This document shows, in pieces, positions 20,390 through 32,400 of a stretch of 64,000 nucleotides of DNA. The stretch comes from Chionoecetes opilio (taxonomy: Eukaryota > Arthropoda > Malacostraca > Decapoda > Majidae): assembly GCA_016584305.1 (NCBI GenBank), contig JACEEZ010000329.1, positions 77,501 through 141,500 of the forward strand, read 5' to 3'. Below the pieces are notes generated by a model. It was not told where the DNA came from, did not search any database, and saw nothing but the letters and a program-made list of their open reading frames with translations. A program made the translations under genes and the position numbers. Every line of letters starts with the position of its first letter. The first letter of the stretch is position 1.

Positions 20390-22778
20390 CTACACCTTTT
20401 CACTCAAATTTAAACAACTGAACTTCAAATTAAAACAACTGAACTTCAAATTAAAACAACTGAACTTCAAATTAAAACAACTGAACTTCAAATTAAAACT
20501 AGTTAATCTCAAATTAAAACAACTGAAGTTTAAATTAAAACAACTAAAGTTTAAATTATAACAATTGAAATTTATATTAAAACAATTGAAGTTTAAATTT
20601 AAATAACAACTTCAAATTAAAATAACTGAACTTCAAATGAAAATTATTTTATTTCAGATTAAAAGAAAAAAATTATCTATTATACTTTGAAATTCATTTG
20701 TTTTATTTTGAAGTTCTGTTGTTCTAATTTGAAAGTGAAAAGGTGTATTATGAAAACCCCCAGAAAAGTAACATATTTCTTCCTGCAAACTATTTCTTAT
20801 CTTTACTAGAGTGCTGCCAGCAAAGGGAAGAGAGGGAAACAAATATTTATGAAAAGACATACCATTCTTTTAAATATTTTTACACAGCATACTACATAGA
20901 TAAAGCAACACAGGATGAAGTAACTTATAGCTATTCCGTGTATGTTAGTACACATACTGTAGTTATACAAAAGAAAACAGTTACATTTTTGGCACTCAAA
21001 ATTTTTTGGCACTCAAATTTTTGGAACTCAAACTTTTGGCACTCAACATTTTTTGGCACTCAACATTTTGTGGCACTCAAAAATGTTTGGCACCAATTTT
21101 TTTTGGCACTAAAAATGTTTGGCACTCAAATATTTCTGGCACTCAAATTTTGTTGGCACTCGAAAATCTTTGGCACTCAACAAAATTTGACTCATTTTTG
21201 GCACAATTTTTTTTGGCACTCAATTTTTTTTGACACATTTTTTGGCACTCAAATGTTTTGGCACTCAAAATGTTTTGTCACCCCAAAAAAATTTGGCACA
21301 ATTTTTTTTGGCACTCAACATTTTTTGCACTCAAAATTTTTGGGCACACATTTTTGCCACTCAAAATTTATTGGCACCAAAAAATTTTGTGGCAAAATTT
21401 TTTGGCACTCAAAATATTTTTACACAATTTTTTTTGGCACTAAAACTTTTTTGGCACTCAAAACATTTTGGCACTCAAAATTTTTTGGCACTCAAATTTT
21501 TTGTACTCTAAAAACATTTGGCACTCACAAATTTTTGGCACTCATTTTTGGCATTTTATAGCTATTACCCCCAGGCTGTCACTCCTCCCTCACTCGCTAT
21601 AAAATGAAAAAAATAAATTGTGCCCAAAATGTTTGTCAAAAATTTTTGAGTGGCAAAAATTTTTAGTGCCAATTTTTTTTTAGTGACAAATTCTTTTGAG
21701 TGCCAAACATTTTTGAGTGCCAAAAAATTTTGAGTGCCCAAAAATGTTGAGTGCCAAAAAAATTATTGAGTGCCAATTTTTTTTGGGTGCCAAACATTTT
21801 GAGTGCCAAAAATGTTTGTGCCAAAACATTTTTGTGCCAAAAAAGTTTGTTTTAAGTGTCACAAATTTGAGTGCCAAACATTTCAGAGTGCCCAAAAATG
21901 TTTTGGAGTGCCAACATTTTTTGAGTGCCAAAATTTTTTGGTGCCTAAATTGTTTGAGCGTCCAAATAAAAGGTACAAAAAATTTGAGCCGAAAAATTTT
22001 GAGTGCCAAAATATTTTTAGTGACAATATTTTTCGAGTGCCAAAAAAAATTGTGTCAAAACTTTTTGAGTGCCAAAAAATTTGAGTGCCAAAAAATGTGT
22101 AAAAAAAATGAAAGTGCCAAGAATGTTTGTGCCAAAATTTTTTGAATGCCAAAAAAAATTGAGTACCAAAAATGTGTAAGTTGCAAAAAAAATTGAGTGC
22201 CAAAAATGTAACTTGTTTTCTTTTGTATAACTACAATATGTGTACTAACATACACGGAATAGCTATACGTTACTTCATCCTGTGTTGCTTTATCTACTCT
22301 ATGTAGTATGCTGTGTAAAAATATTTAAAAGAATGGTATATCTTTTCATAAATATTGTTTTCCCTCTCTTCCCTTTGCTGGCAGCACTCTGGTAAAGATA
22401 AGAAAAAGTTTGCAGGAAGAAATATGTTACTTTTCTGAGGGTTTTAATAATACACCTTTTCACTCTCAAATTAGAACAACAGAACTTCAAAATAAAACAA
22501 ATGAATTTAAAAATATAATGGATAAATTTTTTCTTTTAATTTAAAATTAAATTATTTTCATTTGAAGTTCCAGTTATTTTAATTTGAAGTTCAGTTATTT
22601 TAATTTAAACTTCAGTTGTTTTAATATAAACTTCAATTGTTAAAATTTAAACTTGAGTTTTAATTTAAACTTCAGTTGTTTTAATTTTAGATTCACTTGT
22701 TTAAATTTGAAGTTCAGTTGTTTAAATTTGTTCTAATTTTAACTTCAGGTGTTTTAATTTGAGAGTGAAAAGGTGTAG
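20390..22778. mobile_element. 2.4-kb foldback element (giant palindrome with nested hairpins)
   Basis: The whole interval is an inverted repeat centred near 21579. The innermost arms CATTTTATAGC (21552-21562) and GCTATAAAATG (21596-21606) flank a 33-bp spacer. The ends read CTACACCTTTT and AAAAGGTGTAG. The outer part of each arm is itself a smaller hairpin with the same termini (20391-20749 and 22447-22777) built of 21-bp direct repeats ('aacttcaaattaaaacaactg'). The inner arms hold dozens of short repeats containing TTTGGCACTCAA, complemented on the other side as TTGAGTGCCAAA. There is no transposase; the open frames are repeat artefacts. Long inverted repeats made of short tandem units are the structure of Drosophila FB elements. 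Confidence 0.88.
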
Positions 22779-23003
22779 AGTTGATCGTATGCTATTCTTT
22801 TATATCTGTACATATTCCTAAGAGCTTGTGATGAATTAGATATGCTATATATGCTAATCAGTAATGCACATGATCATCTTAATCGGATGCAAGTTCTAAG
22901 CACATTGCTATCAATTATAAATAGTTAAAGCAGGATATACATCTCTTACATTTTTTTTTGTATCCTGTAAAGTTAACTCTGGTATGGAAATTATGTGTTA
23001 CAG

Positions 23004-23232
23004 GTCCAGCAAACTTCCCTATCCAGCGGACACCCTGCTCTAAGGTGGAGACTTCTTGGCTAGATCCTCACCCTGCAAGTGTTACCCAGTGAAAGCCTCC
23101 ACCAACACCCAAAATGGTGATGCCCTTTCTCTATGTGTAGTGTCATCCTTCCTTGTTTACAGGAACTACCACGTGTAGGCCTCGCAGCCTCTTGTAGCTT
23201 CCTTATTTTCTTATGTTCTTATGTTCTCACAT
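23004..23232 (+). mobile_element. CR1-like LINE 3' end
   Basis: Ends with the shared tail GGAACTACCACGTGTAGG … CTTGTAGCTTCCTTATTTT and then (TTCTTATG)n. The tail with 8-base tandem repeats instead of poly-A is typical of CR1. It lies about 350 bases upstream of the first recognised IFT56 exon. Confidence 0.7.
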
Positions 23233-23582
23233 GGTTTTATTCTAATCGGTAGTTCAGAGCACCATTCCTGCTCCTCTTTTCCCTCTCATGTTTATCTCTG
23301 CTTCCCTCACAGGCTTGCAGACCTCAGTAGTTATCCCTCCTTCCTAAATGACTCATTATACTCAGTTTGCTCACGTTAATGATGGATGGGAGGCTTATGA
23401 AACTAAACCTTATGGGGATTGCCTCTTCTCTTTTAAACTCTATTAATCCATATTTCCCTTTCTTCCCTCCCTCTTTACCTCCCTTTCCTCCATTCCCGTT
23501 ATCACAATGGGGTCAACCAATATTAATCATGGTTATTTTTGAAAGCATTTACTGTTGTCTAATCAGCATAAACATATTTCAG

Positions 23583-26500
23583 ATTTTGTCACGAGCAAAA
23601 CCAGCTTTGGGCACTAATGCCAGTGCCCAAGTCAACACTGGCAGCAACAAGAAGACTTTGCCAAAACTAGAAGATTTTCTCAAAAAGAGAGACTTCACGG
23701 GTGCAATTACTTTATTGGAGGTAAAACATTTATTTCATGTACAAATATGAGGTAGTGTTGTGTTTTGTAACTGTATTGGATTTCTTTTCTTCAGGTTTTA
23801 CCCAATTTTAGAGACAAAAAAAGTATTTCATACACTAGTTATGAAACTGGTGTCAAAAATGCAATTGAGATAACTTTTACATAGCCAACCTCAATAAAAA
23901 GAATCTTGATCATTTCCACATCAACTGTACATATTATGAATCACTTAAAAATAGCTGGTTATAATTAGGTCTCATTCAGGAAGATGATAAAAGGTCCTAT
24001 TACGTAGTAGGAAGGAACAAAAAAACACCAATCCAGTGACGTGATTGAGAAGCATTCATGCATAATCTTAAGTCAACATTTTATTATTAACTTAAGTTCA
24101 TTCCCTCATTCCCTCATTTCTGTATACGTATTATGTTGTTATTTTTCCTGTATGTCTTCGGGTGAGAATAAAATGATTATTATTCCGCATAATTTGTCTG
24201 GGAAAGTACCACTAAAGCAGCGTCTCTGTTCCAGTTTCAGCGTAACAGTGGCAATGCCAACGAGGAAGCAGACCAGTGGATTGGCTACTGTGCCTTCCAC
24301 CTGGGGGACTACAAGCGGTCACTGGTGGAGTTTCTGAAGCTGACGGTGAACCACAAAAACCCAGCACCGGAAAACTGGATTAGCCTTGCCTGCTGCCACT
24401 TCTATCTCGGCATGTACCCAGAGGCAGAGGAGGTTAGTGTGATGCTCTGACTAGTGATTGCAATGACAACAACCTGTGCTGTATTGAACAAAATGTGGTT
24501 GTGTATACTCTTGTTTATTTAACGAGGTAAAAAATCCTGAATCCTTGCTGCTTACTGACTGATATGTGATGCCAGGAGAAGGGAATATTACCGTTCTTCA
24601 AAATGTCAGCTGTATTTTATCATAGTTAACCATATTATCAGGTAAACATAGGCATAACTTTTTAAGCATGAGACCTTAAGATAGAATGGAATTTTCGCCT
24701 TGGTAAAAAAATTTGACTACGTATAGTGTTCTTTGCCACATAATTGGCTTAGACATGTATGATTCATTACCTATTGGAAGTGCGACAGATGCTTTTCATT
24801 GTGTGTATTGTGACATGTATACCAGACCTGCAGGCATACTGGACATGCTGTATGTGTCCATCTTATAACAGCTCATTAAGTGGCACAGTCATTTTCAGCC
24901 TCTTTGACAAGTACAGGCAAGTCCCGTTATACGAGCATTCGGTATACGAGAAATCAATGATACGAGCTGAGCAAATTAGGGTCTATTTTCAATATACGAG
25001 ATAGAAAATCCAATGCTACTACATTCAAACATTGTGTTTGTTGTGTTTGGTATAGTTTTGTAGCGGTCCCAAGGTTGGGGCCGCACACCTGGCTAATTAC
25101 CCCTAAAGGCCAGGCTGCACACCTACCTACCAACCACTACAGTGAGAGGAACACCACTCCTCCTCTCCCTGTGTTCCTCTCACTGCAGTGGTTGGTAGGT
25201 AACTGACTGAATACAGGACTCCCGGGCTGGACAAAGGGAGATTTTGGTTGACCCCAGTCAGGTCACCCCAATCAAGGCGTGACCTGAAGGGTAATTAGCC
25301 AGGTGTGCGGCCTGACCTTTAGGGGTAATTAGCCAGGTGTGCGGCCCCAACCTTGGGACCGCTACAGTTTATTTTAGCTTGAAAAACATGTCTTTGATAG
25401 GGTCCTGGAACCAAACCTATATTTTACCATTAGTTATGTATTTCGCTATACGAGATTTTGCTTTACGAGTATGCCAGGTGGAACCTAACTGCTCGTACCT
25501 TCGGGACTTCCTTGTACTGTAGTTTTTTAGCTTCCCAAAATATGGTTTCCTGATTTTTCACTATTTATACAAATCTCATTTTGAATACATATAAGAGTAA
25601 TTTCTAAATTAATCTCAAATGTTTCCTCTCAGCCAGTACCGTTTCTAGCCTTTTTGGGGTCCTGTGCTTAAGACTGTGTGGGGTCCTATTTTGTAAAACT
25701 ATGGTGGGGGGATTCCAAGCCCTCTAAGGTGGTCCGGGGGCACGCCTTAAATATTTAAATGCATCAATCTGGTACACTTAAGAGGAAAAGAGACTAGATT
25801 ATAAAAAAATAAAAATGATGGCAGCTTGGGGGCCCCTTGGTGGCTTCGAGGGCCCTATGCAACCACATAGTTCACATATATGTAGTAAGAAACCGCCCTA
25901 CTCTCAGCTCACCTTATTAGTGTGTGTCCTCAGGCATCGGAGAAGTACTGTAGTTTTTTAGCTTCCCAAAATGTGGTTTCCTGGATTTTTCACTATACAG
26001 GGAGGTCCCGAAGATACGAGCAATTACGTTCCACCTGGCATACTCGTAAAGCGAAATCTCGTATAACGAAACACATAACTAATGGTAAAATATAGGTTTG
26101 GTTCCGGGACCCCATCGATTATATAAAAAAAAAAAAAAAATAAGACATGTTTTTCAAGCTAAAATAAACTATAGCAAACACAACAAACACACAGCGTCTA
26201 TATTACCCACACTGTACTACCTATTCTGTAGAAAAAGCATTCTGAAAGAGAAAATAGCACACAAAATAACATAACTGCACATTAATTAAACATAAAACAT
26301 GCATAACAAGCAAAAAAGACGTTGTAATGTAGGGGACGCCGCGTGATACAAGAGAAGGTAGTGTAGCGGTCCCAAGGTTGGGGTCGCACACCTGGCTAAT
26401 TACCCCTAAAGGTCAGGCCGCGCCATATACTTAATTACCCTTCAGGTCACGCCTTGCTAGGAGTGACTTGACTGCGGTCCCAAGGTTGGGGCGGCACACC

Positions 26501-29389
26501 TGCTAATTACCCCTAAATGTCAGTCCGTGCCATATGCTTAATTAAACTTCAGGTCACGGCTTGCTAGGGGTGACCTCACTGGGGTCAACCAAATCCCCCT
26601 TTGTCCAGCCCGGGAGTGGTAGGGCGCGCATTTTGAACTTGATAATTTTACTCACCCCAGTTTGAATGTCGTATCATTGGATTTTCGATCTCGTATATTG
26701 GAAATGGACCCTAATTTGCACATCTCGTATCATCGGATGCTCGTATACCGAATGCTCGTATAACGGGACCTCCCTGTATATACAAATCTTATGTTGAATA
26801 TAAGAATAGTGACTAAATCAATTTCAAAAGTTTCCTCTCAGCTCACCTCATTAGTGTGTCCTCAGGCGTCGGAGAAGGCCCCCAAGACAGCCCTGCGCAC
26901 CCGCATCTTCTTCCACCTGGCACACAAGTTCAACGATGAGAAGCGGCTCATGATGCACCACCAGCAGCTGGAGGACGTCATCGAGGACCAGCTGAGTCTT
27001 GCCTCCATCCACTACCTGCGCTCCCACTACCAGGAGGCCATCGACATATACAAGCGCATCCTGCTGGACAACCGGTGGGTGCTGTGAGGCTTTGGTGGGT
27101 CTGTGAGGTATTGTCAACATCAGTATAAACAGCTAGTATAATAATGATAATAAGTACGTATAGCTAATTAGCTATGTATAAACAACAGAGCTGAGCATAG
27201 GTTGTGTTGAGGTACTCCATTTATTTGTCTCCTTCTTCAACCGTTGACTTAATCATGAACACTCTTTTGCTTGAACCTCATTACATCCTTTTCCCCCACT
27301 AAACATTTCTCACCCTTTTACATCAACCATTATTTCCCTTTCTTCTCCTTGCTTTCATTGCTTTCTTGCCTAGTTCTTATCTGACAGCTTGAATTCTTCC
27401 TTCAAATACCTGAAACACTCCCATCAAGCATAAGAACATAAGAAAATATGGAAGCTACAAGAGGCAGTGAGACTTACACGTGGTAGTTCCTGTTACTAAA
27501 CACTACCCACATCCACCTTTCACCCCCATCCATGAAATTGTCTAGCCCAACACACACACACACACACACACACACATAAGACATAAGACCTTTCATTACA
27601 CCCTCAAACATTTCTTACCCTTTTACATCAGCCATTATTTCCTTTTCTTCTCCTTGCTTTCACTGCTTTCTTGCCAAGTTCTTATCTGACACCTCCTTGA
27701 ATTCTTCCTACAAATACTTAAAACACTCCCATCAAGCATAAGACCTTTCACACTCTTTTAAGAAATTCACTGTGCTAGCCGTCACATTATACTGATCTCT
27801 ATTCACCTGCCCTGCCTTGACCCTTCTGTAAATAAATATTTCTTTTTAATCCTATGTTGTGTTTTAATCTCGCAGTCATCCATTTGGGGTCGTTTTTCCC
27901 TGACCTTTCGTTACACCCTCAGAGAGTACCTGGCCCTCAATGTGTATGTGGCGCTGTGTTACTACAAGCTGGACTACTACGATGTGTCCCAGGAGGTGCT
28001 CGCCGTGTACCTGCAGCACTACCCGGACTCCCCCATCGCCATCAACCTCAAGGCCTGCAACCACTTCAGACTGTACAACGGCAAGGCAGCAGAACAGGAG
28101 CTGCGGGCATTGCAGGTGCAGCTTACTTTCTTCTTCTTACTTCTTGGGTCTTACTTTTCTACTTCTTTCTTACTTCTTACTTAATCTTACTTCTTATTAG
28201 TCTTCCTACTTATTTCTTCTTACTTTCTTCTTACTTATTTTTTACTTCTTACATCTTACTTTACTTCTTATTAGTCTTCTTCTTACTTCTTGGGTCTTAC
28301 TTCTTGTTACTTACTGCTTCCTTATTTCTTACTTCTTATTAGTCGTCTTACTTCTTGGGTCTTACTTTTTCTTACTTACTTACTTTTTACATATTCTTAC
28401 TTCTTATTAGTCTTCTTACTTCTTACATATTCTTACTTCTTATTAGTCTTCTTACTTCTTCTTACTTCTTCTTACTTCTTATTAGTCTTCTTACTTCTTC
28501 TTACTTCTTCTTACTTCTTATTAGTCTTCTTACTTCTTCTTACTTCTTCTTACTTCTTATTAGTCTTCTTACTTCTTCTTACTTCTTATTAGTCTTCTTA
28601 CTTACTTACTTACCTCTTCTTACTTCTTCTTACTTCTTATTAGTCTTCTTACTTCTTCTTACTTCTTCTTATTAGTCTTCTTACTTCTTGGGTTTCTTAT
28701 GCGTCTTAGACTTGCTTTTCTTTCTAGATACCTATTTTTGTGGACTTTTCCATCCAACATTTTGTCGCCTTGGATCAATATGCAGCATGTTTACTAACTC
28801 ATGCATGTTTTGTATATGGTAGAATGATGATAGAAGGCTGTTATATGCTATATGATTAATATTTTATTCATAGCAATCATTTAACCCCTTGAGGCCCAGA
28901 ACGTAATTTCTATTGTAATTTGGCTACCATTAGACAATTTTAATTAATGTGAGCAATATTTTATAGATATGACCTGTTTAGTAGCCTTGTCCACTAGCTT
29001 ATATTGTATGTTAAGCTATTTTTTTTAATCTTATGGCTAACAACAGACAATTTTATATAGCAAAGGAAATATCTGGGTGTGAAGGGGTTAAACCTGTTTC
29101 TGAGTGTACAAGAAAAACCTCACCTTTTGATAATTGGAAGGGACATGACACCTCAGTTCTCATATGAGGGAGTGCTTTCAGGATGTTACGTCATCACCGC
29201 TGACCTTCGCCCAAGAGCTGGTCCGTCACAACCTGGTGGTGTTCCGCGGGGGGGAGAGCGCCCTGCAGGTGCTGCCTCCCCTGGTGGACGTGATTCCCGA
29301 GGCACGACTCAACCTGGTCATCTATTACCTCAAGCAGGTGAATCGCTTCATTTTTTTTTTTTTCTGTATGCCTTCGGATGAAAATAAAA

Positions 29390-29433
<44 letters not shown>

Positions 29434-32400
29434 ACTTGAAGCCCCATGGATATGCTGGGGTGAGGGGCTGCACTATGGGAGTAAATAAATGATTGATACA
29501 CTAGTGGCCCTGCGTTCATGAGTCGCTTCATTAACCCTTTGAGGACCAGAACTTAATTTCCATTGTAATTTGGGTACCCATAGACTATCTTAATGAATGT
29601 AAGCAATATTCTATACTGAATCTATAGATATGACCTGTTTAATACCCTTGTCCACCATCTTATTTGGTATATTAAGCTACTTTTTGTAATGGCTAACAGA
29701 CGATAATATATAGCAAAAAAGGGAAGATCTGGGCGTGAAGGGGTTAATACTTGAAGCCCCACGGATATGCCGGGGTGAGGCGCTGCACTCCGGGAGTAAA
29801 CAGCCTATGATACACCAGTGCCCCTGCATTCATGTGTGTTAGTTAACCCCTTCACGCCCAGATCTTTCCTTTGCTACAAAAAAGTGTATGTTGTCGAGCC
29901 ATAAAGGAGTTATTGTTACAAAATTAATTATGTTAAGTTAAATTTGAGTTAAAATTATGAAAAGTAACTGGATATACCAAATTAGTTAGTTGACAAGGAT
30001 ACTAAACAGGTCATATCTATAAAATATTGCTTATATTACTAAAAATCGTCTAAGGGTAGCCAAATTACAATGGAAATCAAGCTTTGAGTCTCAAGGGGTT
30101 AAGGGACCTTTTGTGAATAGCTGAAGTTAATCCCATTACTTACTTATTTATTTATTCTTACATATTTATTTACGTATTTACTGATCTATTATACTTATCT
30201 TATTTATTTGAGCGTACTGAACCTTATGCTTACCAAAGATTACAGCAGTCAGTAAGAGCTCACTGGATTTAGAGGCATTTGACATTACAATTGCAATGAA
30301 TCCATATATTTTCTGATAAACAAAGGACAAGGCATTATAGATACAACCCACTGTTAATGATCAAGCATAACAATTAGACCCGTAATGACACCAGGAATTG
30401 TTGCATGAAAGCCTTTTTGAGTGTGCTTCTTAAGAGAGGAAAATGTTTGATACATCCACTGTGCCTTGACTCAATGCAGATATGTGACAGAGAGAAGCGA
30501 TGACAGCAGCCACTCATCAAATGTCCCTCAATATATGCTATCTGATTGATATTTCATTCGTAGCAATTATTTGAAGTTGTTTCTGAGTGTACTAATAAAA
30601 CTCGTCCTTTTATTAACTGGAAGAGACATAACATAATACCTCAACGTTCTCATAATATGATGGAGTGTTTTCAGGATGTCGAGTCATCTTGGGGTGAGGT
30701 GGCGCCAAGTCCCTCACACTCTTGGGGTGAGATGGTGCCAAGGATCTTATAGTATCCTTGGGTGGTGGTGACATCCTTTTAACAGAGGTCTTGTGTGTCC
30801 CGCAGGATGAGGTGCAGGAGGCCTACACACTCCTCAAGGACCTGGAGCCCACCGTGCCTCAGGAATACATCCTTAAAGGTGTCGTCAATGCTGCCATCGG
30901 TCAAGAAACTGGATCTGTGAGTTCCTGTGAATTTGTATATTTACAGATTAAGAAAATATCATCTTGGTTTTAAGTGATGATAATAATAAGCAACTTCTAT
31001 TCATGAATCACACTAAAATGACATCATAAGAACCTTACTAATTTGCTAAACCTTTAGATGGTTTAGAAATATTTTTTAGGATGTATCTTTGAGTGCCATC
31101 CCATGAGTCTTACAGGAACTACCACGTGTAGGTCTCACAGCCTCTTGTAGCTTCCTTATGTTCTTATGAGTCATGGAAACCTGAGATTGATGAGGAAGAT
31201 GGCTCTATACCTATAAGCTTGACTTTACTTATCAATTTATTTATTATCTTTGCTGGACTCAGTCGTCAGGTAGTTAGTGCGGACTCAATAGGGAGCTTTA
31301 AAAGGCGGCTGGATAAATTCATGGATGGGGATGAAAGGTGGATGTAGCCGTAGGTAGTATCAAGTAACAGGAACTACCACGTGTAGGTCTCGCGGCCTCT
31401 TGTAGCTTCCTTATGTTCTTATGTTCTTATCTACCTCCTAACACCTCTTCCTTGTTCCTTATATACCCCTAAAAACCTTCTAGTTTTTTCCATACTTATC
31501 CATTTCTTATTTTCTTATATTCTTATGTTCTTATTTTCTTATGTTGTTATCAGAGGGAGAACCTGAAGATCGCGCAGCAGTACTTCCAGCTGGTGGGCGG
31601 CAGTGCCTCGGAGTGTGACACCATCCCGGGCCGGCAGTGCATGGCCTCCTGCTTCTTCCTCCTCAAGCAGTTTGATGACGTCCTCCTCTACCTCAACTCC
31701 ATCAAGTCGTACTTCTACAATGATGACACCTTCAACTTCAATTATGCCCAGGTAACTTCAGGCTCAACATGACTATACCGAAGTGCATTTTTTTCGAAGT
31801 GCATTTTTTTCGAAGTGCATTTTTTTCGAAGTGCATTTCTTTTGAAGTGCATTTTTTCGAAGTGTATTTATTTCTAAGTGTATTTTTTTCGAAGTGCATT
31901 TTTTTCCAAGTGCATTTGTGAAGTGCCAAACTAGGAAAAATAGGACAGTGCCATAGTGCCCTAAGTGTTTCACATTAAGGATGGAATGTTAATATTTTTG
32001 TCGTTATATTGAAAGGACATTCCTTCCAGTGTTTATGAAATGTAGTTCTGTTATTGAGAAAGAAATGTTTGCAGCTTTGACAGTTCGCAATAAAATCTTT
32101 CAATACAGTGTTAGTGAGTTAGATACAGTGTTCTATTATTGAGAAAGAAATGTTAGAAATGTTTGCAGCTTTGACAGTTAGCAATAAAATCTTTCAATAC
32201 AGTGTTAGTGAGTTAGATACAGTGTTCTATTACTGAGAAAGAAATGTTAGAAATGTTTGCAGCTTTGACAGTTTGCAGTAAAAAATTTCAGGTAGGGAAA
32301 AATAAAGGTACCTAGTGAACCCCTAAAGTCACATGTACGGAAGCTATATATAGTACTTGAGCCATGCCACTATTTTGGGGGTAAAATGTGGTTCATTCTC

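Noticed and set aside
20743..22255. Open frames rich in FWHSKFFGTQ and FECQKCL
   Set aside because: Translations of the short tandem repeats in the foldback arms, mirrored on the other strand.
23100..23120. ATG|GTGATG near 23113 as the missing IFT56 start exon
   Set aside because: The phase would fit, but the sequence belongs to a CR1-like 3' end and the donor is weak.
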